Source of the DNA: Corynebacterium kroppenstedtii
GTDB lineage: Bacteria; Actinomycetota; Actinomycetes; Mycobacteriales; Mycobacteriaceae
Reading direction: 5' to 3'
Assembly: GCF_016894245.1 (NCBI RefSeq)
Contig: NZ_CP069792.1
Location: forward strand, 372,001 to 436,000
Length of the DNA: 64,000 nt
Below are positions 28,081 through 39,605 of the stretch, piece by piece. A program made the translations under genes and the position numbers. Numbering within the stretch: position 1 is the first letter of the stretch; each line of letters opens with the position of its first letter. The notes beneath the pieces were generated by a model. It did no database searches. It was not told where the DNA came from and saw nothing but the letters and a program-made list of their open reading frames with translations.

Positions 28081-29655
28081 TTACTCCCACTCAATCGTTC
28101 CCGGAGGCTTCGAGGTGCAATCCAACACCACGCGATTCACTTCAGCGACCTCATTGGTAATGCGGGTCGAAATCTTCTCCATCACGTCATAGGGAATACG
28201 CGTCCAGTCCGCTGTCATCGCATCTTCCGATGACACCGGCCTCAAGACGATCGGATGGCCGTAGGTCCGGCCGTCGCCTTGCACTCCGACAGACCTCACA
28301 TCCGCCAGCAAAACCACAGGGCACTGCCAAATCGAATCGTCCAGCCCCGCAGCGGACAACTCCTGACGAACAATCGCATCCGCCTCACGGAGCGTCGCCA
28401 AACGATCAGAAGTGACCTCCCCGATAATGCGGATGCCTAGGCCTGGGCCGGGGAACGGTTGGCGCGACACAATAGCGCTGGGCAAACCGAGCTCGCGCCC
28501 CACCGCACGGACCTCGTCCTTGAACAACAAACGCAGCGGCTCTACCAGGGTAAATTCAACGTCGTCAGGCAAGCCTCCCACATTGTGGTGGCTCTTGATA
28601 TTCGCGGTTCCACTGCCTCCGCCGGATTCCACCACGTCCGGGTACAACGTACCCTGAACGAGGAAATCAACACGTGCACCCTCCGGCGCATCGGCCAGCA
28701 CTCCGGCAACAGCGCGCTCAAATGAGCGAATAAACTCGTTACCGATCGCCTTACGCTTCTTCTCCGGGTCCGTCACACCCTTCAACGCCGACAGGAACGC
28801 GTCGGTTTCGTCGACCGTGACCAGGTTCGCGCCCGTCGACGCAACAAAATCATTCTCCACTTGCTCGCGCTCCCCCTTGCGCAGCAAACCATGGTCCACG
28901 AAAACACAGGTCAAGCGGTCACCGATCGCCCGCTGCACTAAGGCAGCAGCAACGGCCGAATCCACGCCACCCGACAGACCACAAATCGCCCGGCCGTCCG
29001 GGCCTACCTGCTGTCGAACCTGTTCCACCAACTGATCAGCAATATTGCCCGGCGTCCACGTCTGCTTCAGTCCGGCTATCTGCGTCAAGAAACGCTCCAG
29101 AACCTTCTGTCCTTCGGGCGAATGCATGACCTCCGGGTGGTACTGCACACCGGCCATGTGTCGGTCCGCATCCTCGAAGGCAGCCACCGGGGCTCCGGAG
29201 GAACGGCCCGTCACCACGAAGCCTTCAGGGGCCTCGGACACAGCATCCCCGTGACTCATCCACACGTCGTTCACCGCGCCGTCATGCAAGAGGCCACCAT
29301 CGCCGACGATGGACATCGTCGTCCGGCCATATTCGCGGTCCCCCGTGCGCGCGACAACTCCGCCTAACGCGTGCGTCATTGCCTGAAAACCGTAGCAAAT
29401 ACCGAACACCGGGACACCCAAGTCCAACACCGACGGATCAAAAACAGGTGCGTCATCGGCGTAAACACTGGAGGGCCCGCCTGAGAGAATCAAGGCAGCC
29501 GGATGCTTCGCCTTAATTTCCTCCACCGACGCGGTGTGCGGAATGACCTCGGAATAGATGCGGGCCTCGCGCACGCGCCGAGCAATGAGCTGGGCATACT
29601 GGGCACCAAAGTCAACGACAAGAACAGGAGACGGGGTTTGTTGCTGTTCACTCAC
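28081..29655 (-). CDS. guaA: GMP synthase (glutamine-hydrolysing)
   Basis: Converts XMP to GMP using glutamine and ATP. 524 residues. The N-terminal class I amidotransferase domain has the nucleophile Cys in VFGICYGFQ and a His/Glu pair ([11 protein letters not shown]). The ATP-pyrophosphatase domain has the P-loop [14 protein letters not shown], and the C-terminal dimerisation domain ends in [14 protein letters not shown] start without a clear ribosome site, so a leaderless transcript is possible. Clustered with guaB3 and guaB on the same strand. Confidence 0.97.
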   Translation of the reverse strand: MSEQQQTPSPVLVVDFGAQYAQLIARRVREARIYSEVIPHTASVEEIKAKHPAALILSGGPSSVYADDAPVFDPSVLDLGVPVFGICYGFQAMTHALGGVVARTGDREYGRTTMSIVGDGGLLHDGAVNDVWMSHGDAVSEAPEGFVVTGRSSGAPVAAFEDADRHMAGVQYHPEVMHSPEGQKVLERFLTQIAGLKQTWTPGNIADQLVEQVRQQVGPDGRAICGLSGGVDSAVAAALVQRAIGDRLTCVFVDHGLLRKGEREQVENDFVASTGANLVTVDETDAFLSALKGVTDPEKKRKAIGNEFIRSFERAVAGVLADAPEGARVDFLVQGTLYPDVVESGGGSGTANIKSHHNVGGLPDDVEFTLVEPLRLLFKDEVRAVGRELGLPSAIVSRQPFPGPGLGIRIIGEVTSDRLATLREADAIVRQELSAAGLDDSIWQCPVVLLADVRSVGVQGDGRTYGHPIVLRPVSSEDAMTADWTRIPYDVMEKISTRITNEVAEVNRVVLDCTSKPPGTIEWE

Positions 29656-29757
29656 GCAGATGACTCTACCGCGTCAGATGGACAAACCTCGACCCCGTCT
29701 CGCTCCATCTCACCCGCTGACGTCAACGCCCCGACGTCAGCACCAATAGATCGCTAG

Positions 29758-30912
29758 CTACAGCCAGGACCGAACGCTCAACTGAACCTTCTGGAAGTCC
29801 TTCAAATTCGTGTAACCAGCCTTCGCCATCGAACGTCGAATACCACCGATCAGGTTCAAGCTGCCGAATGGTTCCGTCGCCGGCCCCATGAGAACTTTCT
29901 CCAATGACGGAGCCTCATCACGCTCAATGACAAGGTTCTCGATCACCCCACGCGGGAACCGCGGGTGCGCAGCCACCGAAGGCCAGTAGTATCCGGTCGC
30001 TGCAGCCTCCTTGGCCTGCGACAAGGGGCTACCCAACATCACAGCATCGGCACCACATGCGATAGCTTTCGCCATCTCGCCGGAGGTTTCCAGCTCGCTA
30101 TCCGCGATCACGTGGACATACCGGCCGCCGGTCTCATCCAAATAATCACGGCGGGCAGCCGCCGCGTCGGCAATGGCCGTCGCCTTCGGAGCATCAATAC
30201 CCAGCGTGTCCGCATTCGTCGTCGATCCACCACCGACGATAATGCCGGCTGCGCCCGTCCTCATCAGATGCATAGCCGTCGTGTAATCCAACACCGACCC
30301 CGCAATGACAGGAACATCCAGCGAGCCGATGAACTCCTTCAAGTTCAGGGGCGTGCCATCGGCCGACACATGCTCGGCGGAGATCAACGTTCCTTGAATG
30401 ACGACGATCTCTGCCCCGGCCGCAACCACCACCGGAGCCAATTCCCGAGCATTTTGCGGCGACACGCGAACCACCGTCGTCACGCCCGAAGCGCGAACAT
30501 CGCGAATACGGTCCGACAATAAATCCTTGTCCAGCGGCAGACCATGCAGCTTTTGCAACAGCGGGATAGCCCGATTGGTCATCTGGCCATCGTCGTAGCC
30601 CTCTTCATCGAAGGCCGTCGACACGATCTGTTCCACGGCGGCGTCCATGTCCGCCACGCGCCCCCACAGGCCTTCAGCGTTAATAACCGCAGCGCCCCCC
30701 AGACGGCCCATTTCACTAATGAAATCCACGCTGGTTAATGCGTCGCTCGGTTGTGCCAGAACGGGAATACCGAAGTGGTACGCGTCGATCGTCCACGAAG
30801 TATCCACATCTTTTGACGACCGCGTGCGCCTGTTGGGCACGATCGTGATGTCATCGAGCCCATATGTCCGGCGAGCTTCCCGCCCCAAACCAATTTCCAC
30901 AACTTCACGCAT
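29758..30912 (-). CDS. guaB3: GuaB3 family IMP dehydrogenase-related protein
   Basis: TIM-barrel protein related to IMP dehydrogenase but without CBS domains, 384 residues. The start MREVVEIGLGREARRTYG is the usual family N-terminus, so I choose ATG 30912 over a GTG seven codons earlier. It sits between guaB and guaA, as in M. tuberculosis (Rv3410c) and C. glutamicum. Enzymatic role in this group is not settled; a GMP-reductase-like function has been proposed for other GuaB3 proteins. Confidence 0.92.
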   Translation of the reverse strand: MREVVEIGLGREARRTYGLDDITIVPNRRTRSSKDVDTSWTIDAYHFGIPVLAQPSDALTSVDFISEMGRLGGAAVINAEGLWGRVADMDAAVEQIVSTAFDEEGYDDGQMTNRAIPLLQKLHGLPLDKDLLSDRIRDVRASGVTTVVRVSPQNARELAPVVVAAGAEIVVIQGTLISAEHVSADGTPLNLKEFIGSLDVPVIAGSVLDYTTAMHLMRTGAAGIIVGGGSTTNADTLGIDAPKATAIADAAAARRDYLDETGGRYVHVIADSELETSGEMAKAIACGADAVMLGSPLSQAKEAAATGYYWPSVAAHPRFPRGVIENLVIERDEAPSLEKVLMGPATEPFGSLNLIGGIRRSMAKAGYTNLKDFQKVQLSVRSWL

Positions 30913-31087
30913 GATTTTTCTGTATTTCCTCACAGTGACAGACAGCCCAAACCGGCTGCCAACAACAAAAACAATTCACTCAATTAATCCCGGTTACTTC
31001 GTGCGCCCAACACGCCCGACGACGGAGGCCGCGCGTGGCCAGAGCATGGCCAACGGGGCCGACACGGTCCGACGGGGCCACGAGCTT

Positions 31088-32605
<1,518 letters not shown>

Positions 32606-32703
32606 TTATCTCCTAGGACCATGACGAAAACGAAGTGCCACCACGCACTCTTTTGTCATATGCTACCGCAAAAATTTTGAGGCACATGGGCTAGCCTAGT
32701 GGG

Positions 32704-33090
32704 GTGAACTTCGCAGACCATATGCCCCCGGACCCATTCGCGGGAGATCCCAACGATCCCGCCTCTTTCCTCGACCCCGATGAGCCTATGGAACCCCTTA
32801 CCGACGAGGAAAAAGGCGAGGTCATTATCGAGCTTCACCACGTCCGGGAGATGCAGCGTGTTCTCACCCCGCTAGGCATACGGGGCGTGGAGATGCTGTG
32901 CGATGACTGCGAAGAGATGCACTACTACGACTGGGGGATACTCATTAACAACTTGCTCGCGCTATATAACCACGAGCAACCACCCATTCATGAGCCGAGC
33001 GCCAACCCCAATCCCGACGAATACGCTCCGTGGGACTACTGCCTCGGGTTCCTTGATGGGCTCAACCACGGCATCGCCGGGTACCGGTAA
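32704..33090 (+). CDS. DUF5319 family protein
   Basis: Small acidic cytoplasmic protein of 128 residues, conserved in actinobacteria divergent from guaB (Rv3412 in M. tuberculosis). It contains a Cys pair (MLCDDCEEMHYYDW), further aromatic residues and WDYCLGFLDG near the C-terminus. No known activity; the CxxC might bind metal, but this is a guess. GTG start with no ribosome site, likely leaderless. Its 3' end is 6 bp from the convergent anti-sigma gene. Confidence 0.85.
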   Translation: MNFADHMPPDPFAGDPNDPASFLDPDEPMEPLTDEEKGEVIIELHHVREMQRVLTPLGIRGVEMLCDDCEEMHYYDWGILINNLLALYNHEQPPIHEPSANPNPDEYAPWDYCLGFLDGLNHGIAGYR

Positions 33091-33096
33091 GGTCTT

Positions 33097-34212
33097 CTAC
33101 TCCTCGTCGGAGGTGCTAGCGCCGCCCGATGACGGGGATTCAGTCACGTCATCACTCGTGCCATCCGATGACGAACCACGCGATGAACTTCCGCTCCCGG
33201 AACTCGAAGAACCGCTAGTAGATCCATTCGATCCAGGTACAGGAGCCGGCGTCACCGTCGTCGTCACGGTAACAGTCACCGTCGACGTTTCAGTAGTCGT
33301 CTTCGGTTCTTTAGCGTCGCGATCATTCGTTGTCGTCGGATTCTTGCGTGGCTCAGCCTTCTTCGGCTCCCCATTGTTCATCGTCTTCTCGACGGTGGTG
33401 GGTTTGCCGTCGGGGCCCTTCACCACAGACTGGTCGGTGACAGTAACCGTCGTCGTTGATTCGTCTTTCTTTGAATTTTTCGCCCCGGAATCCTTGGCCT
33501 TGTGAGCAACTTCGCGCGCTTTTTCCAGTAAAACAGCAGCACCCTGGACATCCCCAGCCTCCTGCTTTTCACGAACCTGGTCGAGCGTCGAGGCCAATTC
33601 AACCGCAGCAGCGTGATCGCCGAAGAATCTCTGGTTCAGCCCCCACAGAGGTGAACCTGGTGTCGATGCGTGGATAACAGCTCCGCCACCGGCGAGGAGG
33701 ACACAGGATGCAGCAGCACCGCCGAGGGCGTACATCCACCGCGGGACCGGATTGTGGTTATCACCATGACGCCACGAGCGATGACGTGGACGACCCGATC
33801 GGGATCTCTTCGCGACAGCATCATCGCCCGCCGCTTCACGCTGGTTTTTCCAGGCGGCGAAGTCATGCACCGTAGCGTCGGCATCGTCGCTACGGCGAGC
33901 TATGCCGTCACCGGAAGCCGCGGTGTGCCCCTCCGCGTGCACGGGATGGAACACAGTTGTCGGCGCATTAGCAACGGGGGAATTATCCAGCGTCTCTTCT
34001 TCAGAGAAACTATCAAAGAAACCTAGATCGCTGAGCTGGGGCGTTGCCGGAATATTACGTTCCGCTTCCTGCCGAGCTTGAATGAACAGCCGACCGAGGT
34101 CATCATCGGAGTCGGTGACCCGGGGAAGATTATCAAGGTAGCGGTCAACAGCAGCTAGGGATTCTGGATCGTACTCAACCCCCTCACGATCCCAGTCATC
34201 AAAATCACTCAT
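33097..34212 (-). CDS. rsdA: Anti-sigma-D factor RsdA
   Basis: Membrane-anchored anti-sigma factor expected to hold SigD inactive. 371 residues. The N-terminal ~80 residues match the RsdA sigma-binding segment (DFDDWDREG; DPESLAAVDRYLDNLP). One transmembrane helix lies at ~160-180 (GGAAASCVLLAGGGAVIHA), followed by a long extracytoplasmic region with a charged coiled segment and a Thr/Pro/Ser/Gly-rich tail. Lies 174 bp downstream of sigD on the same strand, as in M. tuberculosis (Rv3413c-Rv3414c) and C. glutamicum. In mycobacteria release involves regulated proteolysis. Confidence 0.9.
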   Translation of the reverse strand: MSDFDDWDREGVEYDPESLAAVDRYLDNLPRVTDSDDDLGRLFIQARQEAERNIPATPQLSDLGFFDSFSEEETLDNSPVANAPTTVFHPVHAEGHTAASGDGIARRSDDADATVHDFAAWKNQREAAGDDAVAKRSRSGRPRHRSWRHGDNHNPVPRWMYALGGAAASCVLLAGGGAVIHASTPGSPLWGLNQRFFGDHAAAVELASTLDQVREKQEAGDVQGAAVLLEKAREVAHKAKDSGAKNSKKDESTTTVTVTDQSVVKGPDGKPTTVEKTMNNGEPKKAEPRKNPTTTNDRDAKEPKTTTETSTVTVTVTTTVTPAPVPGSNGSTSGSSSSGSGSSSRGSSSDGTSDDVTESPSSGGASTSDEE

Positions 34213-34386
34213 CTGTTCGCTCCTGTTGTTCCATCCACACTAAAACCGGTCATTACGTGTACGGCCCCGCTAGTAGGCGAAGCCGCAATATCGTCGCCAT
34301 CGGCAACATTAAGCACCATCATGGAAAAGGTGTTGCCTCCACGACGTATGTACTTCTTTTTATGAGCAAACCCCCGACATCACTTT

Positions 34387-34998
34387 TCAGTCCTCTTTAG
34401 CCTTGCTGGCCAAAGCAATCGCCTCACCATAATCAGGCGACTCAGCCAAGGCCTTCTTTAATTTAGCAATCGCCCGGAACTGAGCTACTCGAACGGCATT
34501 CGGCGTCGACCCAATGATCTTAGCTGTCTCCTCCGAGGTATACCCTTCAAGCACTCGCAAAATAATGATTTCGCGTGGTCGCTCACCCAGTATGTCGAGC
34601 AAACGCAAAAGTTTGTTACGGGCATCCGATTGAATAGCCAACTCTTCTGGACCAGCAACATCATGGATGGCTTCGGGGATCTCATCCGTCGGTTGGCTAC
34701 GGTCTCTCCCCATCGAGCGATAGCCATCTTTTACCTTGTGACTAGCAATTCCGTACACGTACGACATGAACGGTGTTCCGCGGTCTACAAAGCGATCTAT
34801 CGACTTCAGTACGGCCATGCATATTTCTTGAGCCGTATCCTCCGGTCCGGGGAAAGAATCATCTGACAACCGATGCCGGCAGTACACCACCACTTTTGGG
34901 TGGATATAGTCCATAACCTTTTGCATGGCGTCCCGATCCCCGCGCGCAGCTGCGGCAACCAGACCATTAATGGCCCCATCGCTAGCTGCTGCAGACAT
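34387..34998 (-). CDS. sigD: ECF sigma factor SigD
   Basis: Group 4 (ECF) sigma factor, 203 residues. Region 2 (DTAQEICMAVLKSIDRFVDRGTPFMSYVYGIASHKVKDGYR) and region 4 (PREIIILRVLEGYTSEETAKIIGSTPNAVRVAQFRAI) are both present, so it should bind -10 and -35 elements. ATG 34998 follows AGAGGAAG. In C. glutamicum SigD controls cell-envelope genes. Its partner anti-sigma factor is next in the same direction. Confidence 0.94.
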   Translation of the reverse strand: MSAAASDGAINGLVAAAARGDRDAMQKVMDYIHPKVVVYCRHRLSDDSFPGPEDTAQEICMAVLKSIDRFVDRGTPFMSYVYGIASHKVKDGYRSMGRDRSQPTDEIPEAIHDVAGPEELAIQSDARNKLLRLLDILGERPREIIILRVLEGYTSEETAKIIGSTPNAVRVAQFRAIAKLKKALAESPDYGEAIALASKAKED

Positions 34999-35842
34999 TG
35001 ACTTCCTCTTCTTTCACTGTCGACGACGGCTCGTCGGCGTCGTCGACTCCGACAAAAACACGCGTAACCGCAGCCTCGGGCACCAAACCGCGATTTCTCT
35101 TGCCTCATTCTGACGTGAAAATCAGAAAAAGACAATTTTATTTGCGCCGATGAATATATAAGCAAACAACGAGCCTGGTCGGAGCTGTTGTAGCTTATTG
35201 AAAATGGGCAATTCAGGACGACAAGATGTCATAAAACTATCACTACGATTCCATAGAACGCGAATGAGCACTATAGAACGTGAGAAACCAGACTACATGA
35301 CCACGCCCATAACTGTTTGGGGCTCAAAAATACGTATAAAAGAATGAAGATAATTTTATGTATTAAATGCACAAAGCTAGCGATTCTTTTGCCCCTCAGT
35401 AGGGGGTGACTGACAGTCGCGTGAGCGGTTTTAGCTTCTGTGTGACAAGACGAAGTCTTACTGAACGGCCGCCTAGCGATCGTTCAAGGATTGCTCAACA
35501 ATCATCCGGCACTCCCCAGCGAACCCCACGGCCACCCCCTTTCGGCCTGCGGGCAGCTCCTTCCAGCCTGCAAGCAACCCCCTCCGGCCTGCGGGCAGCC
35601 CCCCACAACCACTCACAGACAGGCACGACACCTGCCGCCCCACGCATCAATTAATTTTGCAATCTAAAAGTCGTGTTCTCGTTACGTTCTGTTCACCAAC
35701 GCGGTCTTGACTGAATAGCAGGCACCTACACGCCCGCAGATACACGGCGTCGCCACAACATAAACCACAAAACCAAAAACAAACACAAACGACACCACAT
35801 ATCTGCAGAATGAAACCCACATCACACCCGACGGAGGAGAAC
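34999..35842. other. 844-bp gene-free region between sigD and whiB
   Basis: AT-rich for the first 400 bp, with promoter sequence for sigD on the minus strand expected near 35000-35150. A short hairpin CCCCT-cagt-AGGGG lies at 35392-35405. The right part is GC-rich and holds three imperfect repeats (see separate entry). An 82-codon open frame at 35406-35654 is largely made of those repeats and I do not support it as a gene. Such a long leader is common before WhiB-type genes. Confidence 0.5.
35539..35598. repeat. Three imperfect ~20-bp repeats upstream of whiB
   Basis: CTTTCGGCCTGCGGGCAG, CCTTCCAGCCTGCAAGCA and CCTCCGGCCTGCGGGCAG, spaced 20-22 bp apart, about 250 bp before the whiB start. The spacing is close to two helical turns, so they could place a protein on one face of the DNA. 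Confidence 0.7.
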
Positions 35843-36130
35843 ATGCTTTCTCAGATCCACAACCTGCCGACCCCCACCATCCAATCATGGGAATGGCAAC
35901 GGCATGGATCATGCCGAGACACCGATGCATCCCTGTTCTTTCACCCTGAAGGCGAACGCGGACGCGCCCGTGCAGCCCGCGAGCACGCTGCCAAATCGGT
36001 ATGCGCAACCTGTCCCGTTATTAACCAATGCAGAGAACATGCACTCTCCGTCGGCGAGACCTATGGCATTTGGGGCGGCCTGAGCGAAAGCGAGCGCGAC
36101 GCCATAACGCGAACACACGCCCGCGTTTAG
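35843..36130 (+). CDS. WhiB-family iron-sulfur transcriptional regulator
   Basis: 95 residues from ATG 35843, preceded by ACGGAGGAGA. It has the four cysteines of the [4Fe-4S] site (GSCRD, then VCATC, then QC; C..C-x2-C-x5-C) and the GIWGG turn followed by a basic C-terminus. By position next to sigD it corresponds to WhiB3 of M. tuberculosis (Rv3416) and probably WhcB of C. glutamicum. WhiB proteins work by binding the sigma-A subunit and respond to redox or NO. 12 bp from the convergent FUSC gene. Confidence 0.92.
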   Translation: MLSQIHNLPTPTIQSWEWQRHGSCRDTDASLFFHPEGERGRARAAREHAAKSVCATCPVINQCREHALSVGETYGIWGGLSESERDAITRTHARV

Positions 36131-36142
36131 CCTTCTGACCTT

Positions 36143-37309
36143 CTAGCCCTCCCAAATCTGAAGGTCTGAGCCGTCGCCTTTCTTATCTTCCGGCCGCAAC
36201 ACAACCACAGCCGACTCACGCGACAAGCCGCATACCTGGAGCAAGTCCACGATGATGGATCTCGCCTGTGCCATCACAACAATCCCCGAAATGCCGGACT
36301 TTTCACCATGATCTCCCGACGTCACTGCCGCAGTATTCTTCAGCTGCTCAATCACTGCAGGTAAGCGCTGAGCCTCATGAAGCTTCCCCGATTTTCCCTG
36401 CTCAGCGAAGATCGATTCTAATTCGGTACAAGCATGGGCCAAGGCATCTAAGATAACTGGAATACGCTCGTCAACATCTTTCTGATCGGAAATAATCGTG
36501 GCCGCCCGGCGCGCAAGAACGCGCGAGTTACGCATCGTGTTATCCACCGGCGACAAAATCTGACTCATTTTCCGCATGTCACGGCGCGCACCCCAATAAA
36601 ATGGCGACACCGCGGCGACCTCCGTACCGCCCTGAACAGCGGCGATCATGGCGTTAATGCGCGCCTGGGTTCCTCGGGCGGACACTAAAGCGTCGGAGAT
36701 GACTCCCACGTCGTTGCTCCTCAGCCCACGCGACACGGTGTCCAGAACATGCCCTGCGTGGCCGATCACCCGGCTTACTTCGCGTCGCGCTGGCCGGATG
36801 GCGCTATTAGGCACCAGGGCGATCACCATGATCCCAATAAGGCCGCCGACCAGGGCGTCGATCATTCGAGTGATGCCACCCATCGTTCCCGGGGGCATAA
36901 TCGTCGCTACTAAAACGGCGGAGCACGTCGCTTGGATGGGGGCTAGCGGGGATTTATCAAGGAATAGCGCGGCGGCCAGGGCGCAGGCCACGGTGATGGC
37001 GATTTGCCAGGACCCGGTCCCGATGTGGGAGATCATGATGTCTCCGATGCCAATTCCCAGGGAGACCCCCATGACAAGTTCGACTGACCGACGCAACCGG
37101 CCAACTGTGCTGGTGCCGAGCGCGATCACCGCCGCCATGGGGGCGAAGAACGGCTGCGGGTGGCCGATCACATGGTGTGCAAACCAGAATGCAATTCCGG
37201 CGGCAAGGGACCCCTGGATCACGATCATCTTGCCGTCGCTGAGCCGTTCTACGCCGTGGAAATGGTTCACAGATAAGAAAATACGGCACGACAAGAGGAA
37301 ATCGGCCAC
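36143..37309 (-). CDS. FUSC/aromatic acid exporter family membrane protein
   Basis: 388 residues with six transmembrane helices in the N-terminal half (PQPFFAPMAAVIALGTSTVGRL is the recognisable FUSC/ArAE segment) and a helical cytoplasmic C-terminal half. Probably an exporter of aromatic or other organic compounds; substrate not shown. The start is unsure: GTG 37309 lies in a 19-bp tandem repeat with no ribosome site, and a GTG 13 codons later is an alternative. Divergent from dedA. Confidence 0.78.
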   Translation of the reverse strand: MADFLLSCRIFLSVNHFHGVERLSDGKMIVIQGSLAAGIAFWFAHHVIGHPQPFFAPMAAVIALGTSTVGRLRRSVELVMGVSLGIGIGDIMISHIGTGSWQIAITVACALAAALFLDKSPLAPIQATCSAVLVATIMPPGTMGGITRMIDALVGGLIGIMVIALVPNSAIRPARREVSRVIGHAGHVLDTVSRGLRSNDVGVISDALVSARGTQARINAMIAAVQGGTEVAAVSPFYWGARRDMRKMSQILSPVDNTMRNSRVLARRAATIISDQKDVDERIPVILDALAHACTELESIFAEQGKSGKLHEAQRLPAVIEQLKNTAAVTSGDHGEKSGISGIVVMAQARSIIVDLLQVCGLSRESAVVVLRPEDKKGDGSDLQIWEG

Positions 37310-37336
37310 TGCGGGGAAAATCGGCCACTGCGGGGA
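37299..37336. repeat. 19-bp perfect tandem repeat at the FUSC gene start
   Basis: AAATCGGCCACTGCGGGGA is present twice without a gap. On the minus strand each copy contains a GTG that could begin the FUSC protein in the same local context but different frames. Confidence 0.9.
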
Positions 37337-37471
37337 AGAATGAGGGAAATAAGGTGGGAACTACCGCGGGAAACGTCACCCCGAACACCACATCCCTTAC
37401 CACTCATGACCTGCATCGTGACGCCCAATTAAGAAATTTCACAGCAAATTCACGGTTTCGGAGTCAAAAGG

Positions 37472-38428
37472 ATGGATCTGTACCAAGTATGCTGTGGGAT
37501 CATGAGTGCACTGACCGCTGTCGACCTCACTGTTCTCACCCAAGCGTTCACCATGGGTGGCACAGGGGTAAAAACATTCGCTTCCGCCGCTTTTGCTAAC
37601 GGCACAAACGTACTTGCCGACGCTGCTACGTCGGCACGAGCAACACTGGCGGCCTCTGCCGATCTGGTGCCGCAGCTACGCACCAGCATCCTCGCCCAGG
37701 CGAGCGAAACTGTGACAGCAGCCCCGAAACTGTTGGATCCGATGTACTGGCTGGGTGCCGATAGCCCCTTCGGGCACCTGATTCTCCCCGGCCTGGGGCT
37801 CATTATTTTCGTGGAAACCGGGCTCGGATTCCCCCTCCTCCCCGGCGATTCCCTGCTGTTTACCGCGGGCATGCTGGCCAACCAGCACAATGGGTTCGCC
37901 CCCGTGTGGCAGGTGCTTCTGGTCGCCATCGCTTGTGCCATTGCCGGTGACCAATCGTCCTATTGGATTGGTAGGAAGCTCGGCGACCGAATCAGGAAAC
38001 GCCCCGACGGGCGCATCTTTAAGAAGGCCTATATCACTGAAGGCGAGGCGTTCTTTAGGAAATGGGGGGCGCTGGCCGTGATTCTGTGCCGGTTCGTGCC
38101 GATTGTCCGCACCTACGCTCCCATGACTATCGGCATGGCGCGTATGAATTACGCCCGCTTCTTCCTTTTCGACATTTGCGGCGGGTTCCTGTGGGCTGGC
38201 GGTGTGACGGTTCTCGGCGTGTGGCTGGGGAGCTTCACCTTCGTGCGGGAGAATATCGAGCTGATTTTCCTGGCGATCGTGTTCATTTCTATTCTGCCCG
38301 GGATTATCGGTGCGATTAAGAAATCACGCGCGTCGAAGGGAGCTGTCACTAGCGACGACTCTGCTGCCCCGCTGGCTGCGCGTGATGCCAAAGAGACACT
38401 GCACGAGCGCGAGGCTAGTGAGTCGTAG
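37472..38428 (+). CDS. DedA family membrane protein
   Basis: 318 residues (308 if ATG 37502 is used). After a ~75-residue Ala-rich N-terminal region comes the DedA/SNARE-associated domain: ETGLGFPLLPGDSLLFTAG, GDQSSYWIGRKLG, FFRKWGALAVILCRFVPIVRTYAP and GMARMNYARFFLFD. DedA proteins are polytopic and some act as undecaprenyl-phosphate or phospholipid flippases and affect envelope stress. The exact substrate here is unknown. The longer N-terminal part is unusual and the start is uncertain: the ribosome-like AAAAGG touches ATG 37472 directly. Confidence 0.88.
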   Translation: MDLYQVCCGIMSALTAVDLTVLTQAFTMGGTGVKTFASAAFANGTNVLADAATSARATLAASADLVPQLRTSILAQASETVTAAPKLLDPMYWLGADSPFGHLILPGLGLIIFVETGLGFPLLPGDSLLFTAGMLANQHNGFAPVWQVLLVAIACAIAGDQSSYWIGRKLGDRIRKRPDGRIFKKAYITEGEAFFRKWGALAVILCRFVPIVRTYAPMTIGMARMNYARFFLFDICGGFLWAGGVTVLGVWLGSFTFVRENIELIFLAIVFISILPGIIGAIKKSRASKGAVTSDDSAAPLAARDAKETLHEREASES

Positions 38429-39605
38429 GGGAAAATGCACGTTGTTATAAAACACCACGACTGGGGGTGGTTGGAAACGTCTCCCTGGCAAGCCTCCATC
38501 TCCACGTACTCCGCAGGCTGAGGTAACTTATGGTCAGCCATACAATCTGGTGCCAACAACATCAACTATCGCACCACACTGAGCGGACATAGCTTGTCAT
38601 CGCCACTTTCACAGCCCTCAACACAACCCCGTATCCTGGACAGGATTTATCACAACGGCACCAGCGAGAATCGCACAGGATTGTGATAGACGACTTCAGT
38701 GACAAACAACATCTCCACACCAGAATTAACCTGTACAAAAATAAATCAAAATCATGGTCACTTACAACGTTAACTTTTGAACATAAAGAAGTGGATGACC
38801 ACGCTCGCTACGCCGACCTCGCATCCTATTTTCGGATGGACTTCTCCCGTCTAACGAACGCATTCCGTATAGCTAGCGATCGGCACGGCATAAGCGGAAA
38901 TACCACCATCATTCTGAGGCCTTGGAAGCCTATCTACGGCTAAATATAGTTTCACAGAAAAACAGTTAATTATCTGAGAGGCAAATGATACCGGAGAGCG
39001 AGCTATTTTCTGAGATTAAGGCAGTGAATTATTACTTTCCTACTGGAAGACACCATCGTTAAAGACCAATATGCCCAACAGAAAACCACATCAGCAGCTA
39101 TTGACCTCCGCGACAGGGCACAACTACGTGACGCAAGCGAAGCCGGCGATTCTCGAGTGAACTTCGAGACATTTGGTGAAGTCGAAGGTAGTCAGATCCC
39201 AGAACAATCGTCTTCCGAAGAACTTCATCCCCTAGTCCTAGTAGCATCCAAGACCAGGTACCCCAATTCGGTTAACCCCTCTCCTTAGCCGATAACGGTA
39301 CTAGGGTAAGCCTGGACGCCAGGCAAAACGGACAGGGCCTTCTATGACCACAAAGCTGCCGAACCGCGAGCGATTAGCCGCCAAAAAAGGCCAGTCCCAA
39401 AATCCCACCGGTCGGCCTCGCCTCGGGTGGAACTAACGCCGACGTTTTCCAACTCCCTACTAGCCAGTTCCGCTTTAAAAGTAATAACCAATCAAATCCG
39501 AACTGATATCGCCAAACTGTTATAATGACCTCATTGTTGGGGGTCTACATATTAAAACGCTAGAAAAACCACACGTTGCGCACAAGTTCGGTTACGATAG
39601 TATAC
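38429..39605. other. Gene-poor stretch with remnant reading frames
   Basis: About 1.2 kb between dedA and the GIY-YIG gene. It holds one 86-codon frame (38683-38943), an 86-codon open stretch without a start codon (39028-39288, encoding IVKDQYAQQKTTSAAIDLRD and onward), a hairpin GCCTGG-acg-CCAGGC near 39309, and a 30-codon ORF at 39344-39436 (MTTKLPNRERLAAKKG). GC falls in the flanks of the GIY-YIG gene. It looks like decayed accessory DNA, but no transposase or integrase is recognisable. Confidence 0.5.
38683..38943 (+). CDS. Hypothetical 86-aa protein, possibly a gene fragment
   Basis: GTG-initiated frame, 86 residues, mixed polar composition (HKEVDDHARYADLASYFRMD) with no signal peptide, membrane segment or known motif. 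No ribosome site is evident. Base composition is lower in GC than the neighbours. It may be a remnant of a larger accessory gene. Confidence 0.3.
   Translation: MIDDFSDKQHLHTRINLYKNKSKSWSLTTLTFEHKEVDDHARYADLASYFRMDFSRLTNAFRIASDRHGISGNTTIILRPWKPIYG

Noticed and set aside
35406..35654. 82-codon frame before whiB
   Set aside because: Mostly translated repeat sequence and Pro/Ser-rich; more likely a regulatory region.
39301..39340. Hairpin GCCTGG-acg-CCAGGC as a terminator
   Set aside because: Followed by AAAACGG rather than a T-tract, and no gene ends just before it.
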